A stretch of 64,000 nucleotides of DNA from Alphaproteobacteria bacterium (GCA_016125405.1 WGLW01000003.1:215506-279505), one strand, 5' to 3'. Counted from the stretch's first letter, positions 44,967 through 55,502 are shown. Made by a program: numbers and translations. Notes: a model not told the origin generated them from the sequence alone.

Positions 44967-45560
44967 TCAGCTATCGGGAACCGTGCGCGGGACCCGCGTG
45001 ATGATCTTGGTGTAGAGCCGCTCGTCCTCTTCAGTAAGAATCACCGCTGTTTCGCCCAGTGGCCGATTGAGAAACGTGCCGCCGCCAAACCGCCAGCCTT
45101 CTTCAGACCAGGCCATGACCGCATATTCCGGCTGCGGTGGCGAAGCCGTCTTGTAGGTCGAGGCTATGACAAAAGCGACATAGCGGATGTCCTTGTGGAA
45201 GCAGTGCCTCTGCTCCGTACAGGGCAGGCTGCTGGCCAGAACTGCCGACTGTCGCTGAATCTCGTAAGTCTGCAGCGCGCCATTACGGCGGCTGGCGGCT
45301 TTCATGCCTGTGTTCCAGCGCCGCTTCGTCTTCCAGCGTCGAATGGCCGGGTCTGTAAGCGACCACTGGGCGTCGAAATCTCCCGCGCGATACGCTTCGG
45401 TCCACTGCTCCAACGCCTGACGCGCCGCCGCCAGATCCCCGGCGGTCGCCGACTCCGGCCACCCATTGGTCTCATCGGCCTGGGCCAAACCGGTCAACGA
45501 GAGCAGAGCTGCGCCCGTTCCTGCGAGCAGTGTCCGTCTTGTCGGAGCGATCGCTCCCAT
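44967..45560 (-). CDS. Exported protein of unknown function (DUF4019-like)
   Basis: This encodes 197 residues. The N-terminus is a twin-arginine-like signal (PTRRTLLAGTGAALLSLTG, cleavage near AQADE). The mature part resembles DUF4019-type proteins: ALEQWTEAYRAGDFDAQWSLTDPAIRRW, then a block around GALQTYEIQRQSAVLAS and a final WRFGGG strand. Two cysteines (PCTEQRHC) are close together and may form a disulfide. The function is unknown and the family assignment tentative. It lies on the minus strand 55 bp upstream of phhA. Confidence 0.6.
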   Translation of the reverse strand: MGAIAPTRRTLLAGTGAALLSLTGLAQADETNGWPESATAGDLAAARQALEQWTEAYRAGDFDAQWSLTDPAIRRWKTKRRWNTGMKAASRRNGALQTYEIQRQSAVLASSLPCTEQRHCFHKDIRYVAFVIASTYKTASPPQPEYAVMAWSEEGWRFGGGTFLNRPLGETAVILTEEDERLYTKIITRVPRTVPDS

Positions 45561-45744
45561 CGCTTCCCCTCCATGCCAGTGCCGGCAATCCTAGAGGGCC
45601 TCTGTCCCCCACTCCAGCCTTCAAGTTCCCAGCCGCCGCTGCGTCGCTGGGCTCGATGAGCACGGCTACGTAGCCCAAAGCGGCCACGCAAAATGGATCC
45701 GGCTGGTTGTCGAAGGGCAGGGCGCGAAGATCGACTCGCGCAGC

Positions 45745-46083
45745 CTAGTGCGCGACGGTTGTCTTGCACTTGTACATGCCGCGATCATCGATCTCGAACA
45801 TCTCCGGAATTTGCGGGTGTTCGACCGGCTCAGGCGCGTCGTCCGGCAGGAGGTTCTGCTCGGAAACGTAGGCGACGTAGTGCGACTGACCGTTGGCGGC
45901 GAGCAGATGGTAAAAGGGCTGGTTCTTGCGCGGCCGGACGTCCTCGGGAATCGACGACCACCACTCCTCGGTATTCGCGAATTCCGGGTCGACATCAAAG
46001 ATGACGCCGCGGAACGGGAAATGCCGGTGACGGACCTGTTGTCCGATCGAGAATTTCGCAATCCTGATTTCGTTCACAATCAC
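45745..46083 (-). CDS. hspQ: Heat shock protein HspQ (hemimethylated-DNA-binding YccV-like)
   Basis: This encodes 112 residues from the GTG at 46083; a second GTG two codons on is possible. The domain is unmistakable: AKFSIGQQVRHRHFPFRGVIFDVDPEFANTEEWW, RPRKNQPFYHLLAANG and YVAYVSEQNLLPDD. In enterobacteria HspQ is a heat-induced specificity factor for Lon protease. The acidic C-terminus differs from enterobacterial proteins but is typical of alphaproteobacterial copies. The upstream spacer shows no clear heat-shock promoter that I can defend. Confidence 0.9.
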   Translation of the reverse strand: MIVNEIRIAKFSIGQQVRHRHFPFRGVIFDVDPEFANTEEWWSSIPEDVRPRKNQPFYHLLAANGQSHYVAYVSEQNLLPDDAPEPVEHPQIPEMFEIDDRGMYKCKTTVAH

Positions 46084-46380
46084 GGTATTCGCGCCCCAAC
46101 CAGGACAGAAGCGGGATGCTCCCATCCGTTCCGAGCCCACTTGCACCCAGACGCCTGCCCCAGAGACACCCAGCCCGCGACAACCACACTGCAAAAAGAT
46201 GACCGCCCCGATAACGTGGCCGATTGGCGCGGCCGGATATCGTCGGCGGGTGATGTCGCCCGCCGGGTTTGGCGCATTCCCTGACGGGCCGCAACCGCCC
46301 ATCGCAGTTGGAGCGCTTTGCACCGTGCGTTGACCGACAATTTGCGCTAGGGTCGCCCCAACAGGATAACGGACTTCCAC

Positions 46381-47487
46381 ATGGCGAGGCCCATTCATGC
46401 GCGGCCCCGCAACGGGAAACGCGCACGGCCCCGGGGCGGATCGCAACTATTTGCCGCGGTCGATCTCGGGACCAACAATTGCCGGTTGCTGATTGCCGAA
46501 CGCACCGCGTCCGGCGGCTTTCGCGTGGTTGATTCCTATTCCCAGATTGTTCGCCTCGGAGAGGGCCTGGCGCGCACCGGCCAGCTTTCCGACGCAGCCA
46601 TGGCGCGCGCCATCGAGGCGCTGGGCCGCTGCGCCGAGAAGGTAAAGCGTTACAATCCGGCGGCGTCGCGATTTGTCGCAACCCAGGCCTGTCGGGTCGC
46701 CTCCAACGGCCGCGCATTTCTCAATCAGGTCCATCGCCTCTATGGGGTGCGGATGGAGACGATTTCGCCCAAGGAGGAAGCCAAATATGCACTGCTTGGC
46801 TCCCTCGACCTGATCGATCCATCGCACGATTTTGCGCTGGTGATCGACATTGGAGGCGGCTCCACTGAACTCTGCTGGGTCGACGCCAAGGCTGCTGTTG
46901 AGCGTGGTGTCGATGGCTGCGCCCGCCGTCCGCCCGTGCTTGGCTGGGCGTCCTTTCCAATTGGCGTCGTCACGCTCTCGGAAGGTTTCGAGGATCGCGA
47001 ACCTGGCTGGTACGACCGGATGGTCGCGCATGTCCGAGACATCCTCGCCCAGAACGACGCCGCGAGCCGCTTCGGTCCCCTGTTTGCTGCCGGGCGCGGT
47101 CAGCTCATCGGCAATTCCGGCACGGTCACCAGCCTGGCTGGCGTGCACCTGCGTCTTGAGCGTTATCTGCGGTCCGCTGTCGATGGCGTCTGGCTCTCGC
47201 GCGAAGGGGCGGAAGAGGCTCGCCAACGCCTCCACGATCTCACCCCGCAGCAGCGCGCACTCGAACCCTGCATCGGGCCACAGCGCGCCGATCTCGTTCT
47301 GTCCGGGTGCGCCATTCTCGATGCTGTTTGGTCGCTCTGGCCGGCAGATCGCCTGCGCGTCGGCGACCGTGGCCTGCGCGAGGGCATACTGCTTTCGATG
47401 ATGCATGGCGCCCAACCGTCGAAATCCCGTCGCCGTCGCCGGAGCCGCACGCGGACCGCAACACCAGGCGCAGAGGTTGTCTCGTGA
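46381..47487 (+). CDS. Ppx/GppA family exopolyphosphatase/guanosine pentaphosphatase
   Basis: This encodes 368 residues. The ASKHA fold is evident from FAAVDLGTNNCRLLIAE, the nucleotide-loop segment FALVIDIGGGSTELCWVD and LIGNSGTVTSLAGVHL. The family removes phosphate from polyphosphate or from pppGpp; which activity applies here is not decided by sequence. There is no C-terminal HD domain, so this is the short form. It overlaps rlmE by 4 nt (GTGA), an arrangement common in Alphaproteobacteria. It is divergent from hspQ across a 297-bp spacer in which I see no gene. Confidence 0.92.
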   Translation: MARPIHARPRNGKRARPRGGSQLFAAVDLGTNNCRLLIAERTASGGFRVVDSYSQIVRLGEGLARTGQLSDAAMARAIEALGRCAEKVKRYNPAASRFVATQACRVASNGRAFLNQVHRLYGVRMETISPKEEAKYALLGSLDLIDPSHDFALVIDIGGGSTELCWVDAKAAVERGVDGCARRPPVLGWASFPIGVVTLSEGFEDREPGWYDRMVAHVRDILAQNDAASRFGPLFAAGRGQLIGNSGTVTSLAGVHLRLERYLRSAVDGVWLSREGAEEARQRLHDLTPQQRALEPCIGPQRADLVLSGCAILDAVWSLWPADRLRVGDRGLREGILLSMMHGAQPSKSRRRRRSRTRTATPGAEVVS

Positions 47488-48203
47488 GTATTGAGGACGA
47501 TACCGGCAAGCGCCGCTGGAAGCCGCCGCAGGACGCCCGGACGCCGGACGGCGGGCGGACGATGGGCCAGCGCCAGCATGTCCACAAGAAGAAGCTCTCG
47601 AAGTCCTCACGCGTCTGGGTCGAGCGGCAGCTCAATGACCCCTATGTCCGTCGCGCGATCGAAGCCGGCTATCGCGCACGCGCGGCCTACAAGCTGAAGG
47701 AGATCGACGAGAAGTTCGGCGTGCTTAAGAAGGGCGCGCGTGTCATCGACCTTGGCTGCGCCCCCGGCGGCTGGATGCAGGTGGCGTTTGAAAAGGGAGC
47801 CGCGCGCATCGCCGGGGTCGATCTGCTCCCGGTCGAACCGATTGGCGAAGCGGTGATCTTTCAGGGCGACATCGCCGAAGAGGGCATGACCAGCCGCCTC
47901 ATCTCGGCGCTCGGTGACCGGCCGACGCTGGTGCTCTCCGACATGGCCGCCGACACGACCGGCCATCGTCAGACCGACCACGTGCGCACAGTCGCGCTGG
48001 CGGAACTGGCCGCCGAATTCGCCATCGAGCATCTCGCCAAGGGCGGCGTGTTTGTCGCCAAGGTGTTTCAGGGCGGCGCGCAGGGCGATCTTCTCGAGCT
48101 GTTGAAATCGAACTTTGACGAGGTGCGCCACTGGAAGCCGCCGGCCAGCCGGTCCGAGAGCCCGGAATCGTTCGTCATTGCGAGGGGCTTCCGCGGTCAC
48201 TGA
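47484..48203 (+). CDS. rlmE: 23S rRNA (uridine 2'-O-)methyltransferase RlmE/FtsJ
   Basis: This encodes 239 residues from the GTG at 47484 (AGAGG 7 nt upstream), coupled to the preceding ppx/gppA gene by a 4-nt overlap. The catalytic K-D-K triad is visible as K70 in RARAAYKLKEID, D153 in LSDMAADTTGH and K193 in VAKVFQGG; the SAM motif is DLGCAPGGWMQVA. RlmE 2'-O-methylates U2552 of 23S rRNA in the A loop during late 50S assembly. A basic N-terminal extension of about 40 residues precedes the domain. Confidence 0.95.
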   Translation: MSIEDDTGKRRWKPPQDARTPDGGRTMGQRQHVHKKKLSKSSRVWVERQLNDPYVRRAIEAGYRARAAYKLKEIDEKFGVLKKGARVIDLGCAPGGWMQVAFEKGAARIAGVDLLPVEPIGEAVIFQGDIAEEGMTSRLISALGDRPTLVLSDMAADTTGHRQTDHVRTVALAELAAEFAIEHLAKGGVFVAKVFQGGAQGDLLELLKSNFDEVRHWKPPASRSESPESFVIARGFRGH

Positions 48204-48335
48204 CCTGATCAGCGCCGCCTCTCACGAATGTGGCCTGACCCGGGCCCTTTCCGGCTGAAACGTTTGCATTTTTGGAGTAGAAAGGCGGCAGGAGAGGCGA
48301 TTCACGCCCCCGCAGCTCTAGGGAGGGGCTTATCA

Positions 48336-48797
48336 ATGCCGACACGGACAGGAATTTTCGCCGGGGCGCTGGCGGGCGCAGCTTGTCTTGCGCTCGCAGC
48401 ATGCGGGCAGGGCGGTGACACGACCGCGACAACCGCGGCTGCACCAGCTGCTCCCGCTGCGGCTCCCGCGCCGGCGCCCGCCGCCGCAGCGGCGCCAACA
48501 GAGGGGGATCTCGAACGCGCCAGGCTCGCGGCCATGATGAACGTCTATCCGGACGAAGCCGCCTGGGAAAAAGCCTGCGTTGACGACAAGGTGGACGCCA
48601 AGATCTGCGAATGCGCCGGCAAGGCGACCGCCAAGACGCTGGGCGACAAGGGCCTCTACGCGTGGGTCTGGCAGGGCTACATCAATCGCGACGGCACCGC
48701 CCGGATGCGGTCCAGCCGCTGGTTCGACGATAACGGTATCGACAAGGCCGCCCAGCAGAAATTCGCGGACGCTGTCGGCAAGTGCTACACAACCTGA
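48336..48797 (+). CDS. Small lipoprotein with Ala/Pro linker and C-terminal four-cysteine domain
   Basis: This encodes 153 residues from the ATG at 48336 with GGGAGGGG upstream. The lipobox CLALAACGQ places the lipidated Cys near residue 23. A low-complexity Ala/Pro stretch (about 34-54) tethers a C-terminal domain of about 95 residues with cysteines in KACVDDKVDAKICECAG and GKCYTT, spaced as if forming disulfides. I do not recognise the family. It is monocistronic. The architecture suggests a small envelope domain held away from the membrane. Confidence 0.7.
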   Translation: MPTRTGIFAGALAGAACLALAACGQGGDTTATTAAAPAAPAAAPAPAPAAAAAPTEGDLERARLAAMMNVYPDEAAWEKACVDDKVDAKICECAGKATAKTLGDKGLYAWVWQGYINRDGTARMRSSRWFDDNGIDKAAQQKFADAVGKCYTT

Positions 48798-48819
48798 GGC
48801 TGGGCTTCCGCAGAGCCGA

Positions 48820-48884
48820 TTGATCAGTCAAATCTGTCCGTGATAAAAAGGGAAACCATGCGAGGGCGCTCGGCCGTCGCATGG
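48820..48884 (+). promoter_or_regulatory. Promoter-like boxes and inverted repeat before the GlcG/HbpS-like gene
   Basis: TTGATC near 48820 and ATAAAA about 17 bp further could be -35 and -10 boxes. Just downstream, CCATGCGA (48856-48863) and TCGCATGG (48877-48884) form a perfect 8-bp inverted repeat with a 13-nt loop, 33 bp before the next start codon. It could be an operator or an mRNA hairpin. Confidence 0.35.
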
Positions 48885-48916
48885 CGCACCTCGCGCCCAT
48901 CACACAGGAGCGCGAC

Positions 48917-49339
48917 ATGCGGACCCGGCTTTCACTCACTCTCGAAGACGCCAACAGAGCCGTGGAGGCGTGTTTTGCCGCCGCACGGGCGGCTGGTCGG
49001 TCTGTGAGTATCGCCGTGACCGACGATGCCGGCGGACTTCTCGCATTTCAGAGAATGGACGGCGCCCGTGTTCACACCATCGACTTCGCCATTCGCAAGG
49101 CTCGTGCTTCGGCCATGGTCGGCGCCCCGACCGCAATGATCGAAGCCATGTCCCGCGATCGTCCGTCCCAGGCCGGCGATATGGCGGTGGGACAGGGCGG
49201 GTTGCCTATGCTTCATCAGGGCCAGTGCGTCGGCGCGGTGGGCGTCTCCGGAGCCCTGCCGGAACAGGATGAGGCCATTGCCCGGGCGGGGCTGGCCGGC
49301 ATTGAAGCGCTGGAAGGAGTCGCTCCGCCCGCGACGTAA
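48917..49339 (+). CDS. GlcG/HbpS family (DUF336) heme-binding-like protein
   Basis: This encodes 140 residues from the ATG at 48917 (AGGAG 9 nt upstream). The family pattern is complete: LTLEDANRAVEACFAAARAAG, VSIAVTDDAGGLLAFQRMDGAR, AIRKARASAM and GGLPMLHQGQCVGAVGVSGALPEQDEAIARAG. Related HbpS proteins bind heme and others occur in glycolate or cobalamin operons; the role here is open. It has no signal peptide. It lies upstream of guaB but has its own spacer, so it is probably not part of the guaB unit. Confidence 0.85.
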   Translation: MRTRLSLTLEDANRAVEACFAAARAAGRSVSIAVTDDAGGLLAFQRMDGARVHTIDFAIRKARASAMVGAPTAMIEAMSRDRPSQAGDMAVGQGGLPMLHQGQCVGAVGVSGALPEQDEAIARAGLAGIEALEGVAPPAT

Positions 49340-50872
<1,533 letters not shown>

Positions 50873-50991
50873 GGGCTTCATGACGGACCGGTTCTGCATC
50901 CCCCGCGCCCCCTTCGAGGACGCCGGCCGAGGCTGGCGTGGCGACGGTTGCGCGATACGAGAGGCGGCGAGGTTCGCGTCCGGTCAAATCG

Positions 50992-52299
50992 ATGCGTGAC
51001 GGCGGGAAGATCGATGCCGCAATCGTTGTGCTCAACGATGTGCTCAACCAGCGAACGCCGGTGAAGGATGCGGTGCGCGACTGGGGCAAGCGGTCCCGCT
51101 TCGCCGGAGCGCGCGACCGGGCGTGGATTTCCGGTCTGGCGCTGGATGCGTTGCGCCGCAAGAATTCCATCGAGCATGCCATGGAGGCGGCGGGGCCGCG
51201 CCCGCTCGCCATCGGCGCGCTGAAGCACGCCTGGGGCTGGGATGTGCGCAAGATCGAGGAAGCATTCAGGGACGACCATGCGCCGGCCGCGCTGACAGGC
51301 AAGGAGCGCGAGGCGCTGCTATTGGCGCCGGATCCGTCTGCGCCGGCCAACGTGCAGGGTGATTATCCTGAATGGCTGACGCCGCATATGGAGCGCGCCT
51401 TTGGCCCTGATGCGGTCATCGAGGCGCAGGCAATGGCGATGCGCGCGCCGGTCGACCTTCGCATCAACACGCTGAAATCCGATCCGGAAAAGGCCGGCCG
51501 CGCGCTGGAGAGCGTGAAGGCGAAACAGATTCCAGAGCTGATCAACGGCTTTCGGATTCCGCCACCGCAGGCGATGGATCGCGGCGAAAGCGTCGAGGCG
51601 ATCCCGGCCTATTCGAAGGGCTGGGTGGAAGTGCAGGACATGGGCAGCCAGATCGCCGCCGCAGCCAGCTGCGCGGCGCCGGGCGAGCAGGTGCTGGACT
51701 ACTGCGCTGGCGGCGGCGGCAAGACCATCGCCATGGCCGCGATGATGGCCAACAAGGGCCAGATATTCGCGCACGATGTTGACGGCCGCCGGCTCTCCGC
51801 CCTGATCCCGCGCATGGAGCGGGCAGGCATCCGCAACGTGCAGCTCCGCCATCCGCGCGAGAACGCCTCGCTGGACGACCTCTCGCACGCCATGGATCTG
51901 GTGATGATCGATGCGCCCTGCACGGGCACGGGCACCTGGCGCCGCAAGCCGGACGCCAAGTGGCGTCTCTCCGAACAGGCGCTGCGCAAGCGGATGCAGG
52001 AGCAGGGCGAAATCCTGCGCACGGCCTGCAACTATGTGAAGCCGGGCGGACGTCTGGTTTATGTGACCTGCTCGTTCCTTATGGAGGAAAACGAAGACCA
52101 GGTCGCGAGCTTCCTCGATGACCGCAAGGACTTCATTGCGGACGATGCAGCCGAATGCGCCGTGCGGTCGGGCCAGTTGACCGACAAGGGCGCAGCACTT
52201 GTTCGCAAGCTGCGTCGTCCGGCCGGATCGGTGCGGCTGACCCCGAGATCGGCGGGAAGCGACGGGTTCTTCATGGCGGTGATGCGGAGGGCAGGGTGA
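50992..52299 (+). CDS. RsmB/NOP family RNA (cytosine-5) methyltransferase
   Basis: This encodes 435 residues from the ATG at 50992, which begins at the conserved MRDGGKIDAAIVVLNDVL; an in-frame GTG at 50938 is an alternative. The N-terminal part resembles the NusB-like domain of RsmB. The SAM site is LDYCAGGGGKTIAMAA, and the two cysteines needed for C5 methylation are in MIDAPCTGTGTWRR and VYVTCSFLMEEN. It probably methylates a cytosine in 16S rRNA. The stop overlaps the next gene by 4 nt (GTGA). Confidence 0.9.
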   Translation: MRDGGKIDAAIVVLNDVLNQRTPVKDAVRDWGKRSRFAGARDRAWISGLALDALRRKNSIEHAMEAAGPRPLAIGALKHAWGWDVRKIEEAFRDDHAPAALTGKEREALLLAPDPSAPANVQGDYPEWLTPHMERAFGPDAVIEAQAMAMRAPVDLRINTLKSDPEKAGRALESVKAKQIPELINGFRIPPPQAMDRGESVEAIPAYSKGWVEVQDMGSQIAAAASCAAPGEQVLDYCAGGGGKTIAMAAMMANKGQIFAHDVDGRRLSALIPRMERAGIRNVQLRHPRENASLDDLSHAMDLVMIDAPCTGTGTWRRKPDAKWRLSEQALRKRMQEQGEILRTACNYVKPGGRLVYVTCSFLMEENEDQVASFLDDRKDFIADDAAECAVRSGQLTDKGAALVRKLRRPAGSVRLTPRSAGSDGFFMAVMRRAG

Positions 52300-52769
52300 A
52301 CGACGATCCGTTGCCCGAGGAAATTACGCTTGAGGCGCCCAGGCTACAAAGCGCCGGATTTGCTGCGCTTGTGACAGTTACCAGCGTAGTCGGGATCAGG
52401 TCCATTCCAACCGACATGACGTCGCCTGCAGACGGTATGCGACTTCGTTGGGTCTTGGGAATCGTGGTTGCGCTAGTCGTCACTATATACATCACCCGTC
52501 TGGTTCTCTGCGGGAATAAATTGAAGCTTGATCGGTACGGCTTTGAAATGACCATGGGGTTGCCCGATCGACATGAATGGCTCGCCTGCTCAGAATTCGA
52601 AGTTGTGAGGAAGGGGGGATTTGGCCATTCCCACACGCTCATACTTTTTCACGACGAAAACTATGTCGAGAAGAGCATCTTCCAGAGCTATGGCCTTGCT
52701 TGGGCGGAGCTGGCGGATTTGCTCAATAGATTTCGGCAACGTGTGCTTGCAGGAGTCGAGGAGACATGA
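52296..52769 (+). CDS. PH-like small membrane protein (tandem copy A)
   Basis: This encodes 157 residues from the GTG that overlaps the rsmB stop. Two hydrophobic helices (about 20-36 and 53-70) are followed by a soluble part with KLDRYGFEMTMGLPDRHEWLACSEFEVV and a C-terminal helix YGLAWAELADLLNRFRQRVLAG. The next gene has the same layout and the same anchor residues, so the two are paralogues. The pattern resembles STM3941-like/bacterial PH-domain membrane proteins. The function is unknown. It overlaps the next gene by 4 nt. Confidence 0.75.
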   Translation: MNDDPLPEEITLEAPRLQSAGFAALVTVTSVVGIRSIPTDMTSPADGMRLRWVLGIVVALVVTIYITRLVLCGNKLKLDRYGFEMTMGLPDRHEWLACSEFEVVRKGGFGHSHTLILFHDENYVEKSIFQSYGLAWAELADLLNRFRQRVLAGVEET

Positions 52770-53269
52770 CTGTCGAGGATTTTAATCAACTCCCCGACAC
52801 GCTCGAACTCCGCCCATCGCGGCTGAAATGGGCCGCTATTTTTCTGGTGTCGGCCTTCTTCGCGTCTGTCGCCGTCTGGCTGGGACAGGCGGCGGCGCCC
52901 ATCGCCCGCTGGTCGGTCGCAATCTTCTTTACGGTCTGCGCATTCGTCTCTGTCGTGCAGATGACGGGCCGGGGCGCGGGCCTGACGCTGGATCGTAACG
53001 GGTTTGTCTGCCGCTCGCTGTTCTCGTCCTTCCGTCGTGAATGGGTGGAATGCACGGGCTTCGCCGCGCTGGGCGTTGGTCCCCGCAAGATGGTTGGGTT
53101 CACCACTGTCCGGGACGAACTGCTGCATCCGCGCCTCGCCGCCGCTGCGCGCGGAATGACCGGAACCGCTGGCGCGCTGCCTGATACCTACGGCCTTTCG
53201 GCCAATGACCTCGCCGACCTGATGAACCGCTTCCGCGACCGCGCCGTCGGCGCCATGGAGACACGATGA
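52766..53269 (+). CDS. PH-like small membrane protein (tandem copy B)
   Basis: This encodes 167 residues. Two hydrophobic helices (about 22-40 and 47-65) precede [30 protein letters not shown] and the terminal [23 protein letters not shown]. Aligned to copy A, the LDRxGF, EWxxC and YGLxxxxLADLxNRFRxR positions agree while the rest has diverged, indicating an old tandem duplication. Both ends overlap neighbours by 4 nt, so the pair is translationally locked into the guaB-guaA operon. No function is known. Confidence 0.78.
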   Translation: MTVEDFNQLPDTLELRPSRLKWAAIFLVSAFFASVAVWLGQAAAPIARWSVAIFFTVCAFVSVVQMTGRGAGLTLDRNGFVCRSLFSSFRREWVECTGFAALGVGPRKMVGFTTVRDELLHPRLAAAARGMTGTAGALPDTYGLSANDLADLMNRFRDRAVGAMETR

Positions 53270-54843
53270 CCGCCCCGTCCGCTCTCGCGAAAAACCACGA
53301 ACGCGTCCTGATCGTCGATTTCGGCAGCCAGGTGACGCAGCTGATCGCCCGCCGCCTGCGCGAAATGGGCGTCTACTGTGAAATCCACCCCTACAACCGG
53401 GCCGACGGAGGCTTCATCAAGGGCTTCGATCCGAAAGCGATCATCCTCTCCGGCTCGCCGGCCAGCGTGCACTGGGAAAACTCGCCGCGCGCCGACAAGC
53501 AGGTGTTCGAACAGGGCGTCCCCATCCTCGGTATCTGCTATGGCGAACAGACCATCTGCGCCCAGCTCGGCGGCAAGGTGGAGCCCTCCGACCATCGCGA
53601 GTTCGGCCGCGCCGATATCGAGATTGTCGCTGATAGCCCGCTCTTCGCCGGCTTCGGTCCGGTCGGCACGATGGAGCGCGTCTGGATGAGCCACGGCGAC
53701 AAGGTCGACGTCATCCCGGACGGGTTCCGCGCCATCGCCAAAACGCCGAACGCGCCCTTCGCCGCCATCGAGAACGCCGAGCGCCGCATATGGGCGATCC
53801 AGTTCCACGCCGAGGTCGCCCACACGCCACGCGGCGCGATGCTGCTGCGTAACTTCGTTCAGGGTATCGCCGGCCTCAAGGGCGACTGGACGATGGCCGC
53901 GCTGCGCGCCGAACAGGTCGCGAAAATCCGCGCCCAGGTTGGATCGGGCAAGGTCATTTGCGGGCTCTCCGGCGGCGTGGATTCCTCGGTGGCGGCGGTG
54001 CTGATCCACGAGGCGATTGGCGACCAGCTTACCTGCGTATTCGTCGATACCGGCCTCATGCGCGCCAACGAGGCGGACGAGGTCGTCTCCCTGTTCAGGG
54101 GGCACTACAACATCCCGCTCGTGCATATTGACGCCAAAGCAGAATTTCTCGGCGGCCTGAAGGGCGTCGATGACCCCGAGAGGAAGCGTAAATTCATCGG
54201 CAAGACCTTCATCGACGTGTTCGAGCGCGAAGCAAAGAAGGTCGGCGGCGCAGGCTTCCTGGCGCAGGGCACGCTCTATCCGGACGTCATCGAAAGCGTG
54301 TCATTCGACGGCGGCCCGTCGGTCACCATCAAGTCACACCACAATGTCGGCGGCCTGCCCGAACGGATGAACCTCAAGCTGGTCGAACCGCTGCGCGAAC
54401 TGTTCAAGGACGAGGTGAGGGCGCTGGGCCGCGAGCTGGGTCTGCCGCCGGCGTTCGTCGGCCGCCATCCGTTCCCGGGGCCGGGCCTTGCCATCCGCAT
54501 TCCCGGCGAAGTCACCGCCGAACGCGTCGCCATCCTCCAGAAGGCCGACGCCATCTATCTCGAGGAAATCCGCAAGGCCGGTCTCTACGACACAATCTGG
54601 CAGGCCTTCGCCGTTCTCCTACCCGTTCGCACGGTCGGCGTCATGGGCGACGAACGGACCTACGACAACGTGCTGGCCCTGCGCGCCGTCACGTCCACAG
54701 ACGGCATGACGGCCGATTACTTCCCCTTCGATCATGAGTTTCTCGGCCGCTGCGCCACGCGCATCATCAACGAGGTGCGGGGCGTCAACCGCGTCGTCTA
54801 CGACGTGACGTCCAAACCGCCCGGCACGATCGAGTGGGAGTGA
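53266..54843 (+). CDS. guaA: GMP synthase (glutamine-hydrolysing)
   Basis: This encodes 525 residues. The class I amidotransferase domain has C91 in [12 protein letters not shown] and the His-Glu pair in QFHAEVAH; the ATP-pyrophosphatase domain has the PP-loop [12 protein letters not shown], and the dimerisation domain ends in the conserved PGTIEWE. It converts XMP to GMP. The last 14 bases of coding plus stop (54828-54841) are the left copy of a direct repeat bounding an integrated element; the current TGA stop is supplied by the element, whereas the displaced right copy continues to TAA. Confidence 0.97.
   Translation: MTAPSALAKNHERVLIVDFGSQVTQLIARRLREMGVYCEIHPYNRADGGFIKGFDPKAIILSGSPASVHWENSPRADKQVFEQGVPILGICYGEQTICAQLGGKVEPSDHREFGRADIEIVADSPLFAGFGPVGTMERVWMSHGDKVDVIPDGFRAIAKTPNAPFAAIENAERRIWAIQFHAEVAHTPRGAMLLRNFVQGIAGLKGDWTMAALRAEQVAKIRAQVGSGKVICGLSGGVDSSVAAVLIHEAIGDQLTCVFVDTGLMRANEADEVVSLFRGHYNIPLVHIDAKAEFLGGLKGVDDPERKRKFIGKTFIDVFEREAKKVGGAGFLAQGTLYPDVIESVSFDGGPSVTIKSHHNVGGLPERMNLKLVEPLRELFKDEVRALGRELGLPPAFVGRHPFPGPGLAIRIPGEVTAERVAILQKADAIYLEEIRKAGLYDTIWQAFAVLLPVRTVGVMGDERTYDNVLALRAVTSTDGMTADYFPFDHEFLGRCATRIINEVRGVNRVVYDVTSKPPGTIEWE
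54828..54841 (+). repeat. Left attachment-site core (attL) in the guaA 3' end
   Basis: GATCGAGTGGGAGT encodes the end of GuaA (IEWE plus the first base of the stop). An identical 14-mer occurs at 59083-59096. The 3' end of guaA is a known integration target of mobile elements in bacteria. Confidence 0.8.
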
Positions 54844-54861
54844 GTGGTTAAAAAATTCTCT

Positions 54862-54879
54862 TTATAATTCAGCGGCTTA
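54862..54879 (+). repeat. Left arm-type repeat of the guaA element
   Basis: TTATAATTCAGCGGCTTA begins 20 bp inside the left core. Its counterpart at 59051-59068 reads TTATAAATCAGCGCGTTA, matching at 15 of 18 positions in the same orientation. In a circular form the two would flank the core, as integrase arm sites do. Confidence 0.55.
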
Positions 54880-55149
54880 TATAGGATTTGGAATGGCCGG
54901 CAACACATCGTCCGTTCGGCCGTCGGATCTAGTAACCGCTTGAACCGCAAAGGGAGTTCCTACGGCCGAAGTATTCTTGAGTTGCAGAAAGCTGGATAAG
55001 GTGACGGTCTTTCTGACGGTCTTTTCCTGGCCGGTAAGTTTTTGATACTGTACTGGAAAGAGTAAATTATAGCCTGTCCGGGGCGTTTTTACGACTGAGG
55101 CATGACCGCCGAAACCGTTCTCGGAAAGAGTCATGCGGGGGTTCAGCTC
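54880..55149 (+). other. Non-coding left end of the element with GACGGTCTTT repeats
   Basis: I see no supported gene between guaA and the antitoxin gene (353 bp). The decamer GACGGTCTTT occurs at 55003-55012 and 55015-55024, again near the right end at 58862-58871, and a complementary form lies at 59026-59036. TTGATA (55042-55047) and ATTATA (55066-55071), 18 bp apart, could be a promoter reading into the toxin-antitoxin operon or a small RNA. Confidence 0.45.
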
Positions 55150-55185
55150 TTGAAATGGCCGGGCATTGGCCGTACATTGGCGGTA
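55150..55185 (+). promoter_or_regulatory. Toxin-antitoxin promoter with tandem operator repeats
   Basis: TTGAAA (55150-55155) and TACATT (55173-55178) are 17 bp apart. Two consecutive 11-bp repeats, CATTGGCCGTA (55164-55174) and CATTGGCGGTA (55175-55185), cover the -10 box and end 1 bp before the GGAG ribosome site. This is where a ribbon-helix-helix antitoxin would bind to repress its own operon. Confidence 0.55.
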
Positions 55186-55196
55186 GGAGTATCGCC

Positions 55197-55499
55197 ATGG
55201 CAAACGTAGCCTCGAAATCGGCCCGTGGTCGCACCCGCGCGCAACGCCTTGAGACGCGGGTGACGGCGGAGCAGAAGACGCTTATCGAACATGCCGCCGC
55301 CCTGCAGGGGCGGTCGGTCACGGACTTTGTGCTGACCAGCGTCCAGGACGCTGCGCGACGAGCGATCGAGGAGCATCAGCAATTCGAACTGTCGGTTCGC
55401 GACAGCCAGGTGTTTGTCGATGCGCTTTTGAATCCGAAGCCCGTCAACGACCGCCTGCGCGACACGGTGCGCCGCTATCGCGAAGCCACCGGCGTATAA
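55197..55499 (+). CDS. DUF1778 (TacA-like) ribbon-helix-helix antitoxin
   Basis: This encodes 100 residues from the ATG at 55197 with GGAG 7 nt upstream. The N-terminal RHH DNA-binding part contains QRLETRVTAEQKTLIEHAAALQGRSVTDFVLTSVQDAARRAI, the DUF1778 pattern; the C-terminal tail VRDSQVFVDALLNPKPVNDRL is the toxin-neutralising segment of TacA-like proteins. The GNAT toxin gene starts 3 nt after its stop. The antitoxin presumably masks the toxin and represses the promoter with it. This is the first gene of the guaA element. Confidence 0.9.
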   Translation: MANVASKSARGRTRAQRLETRVTAEQKTLIEHAAALQGRSVTDFVLTSVQDAARRAIEEHQQFELSVRDSQVFVDALLNPKPVNDRLRDTVRRYREATGV

Positions 55500-55502
55500 C
55501 CG

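Noticed and set aside
45561..45744. Spacer between the exported DUF4019-like gene and hspQ, with short open frames
   Set aside because: Frames lack ribosome sites and domain features; no regulatory repeat that I can defend.
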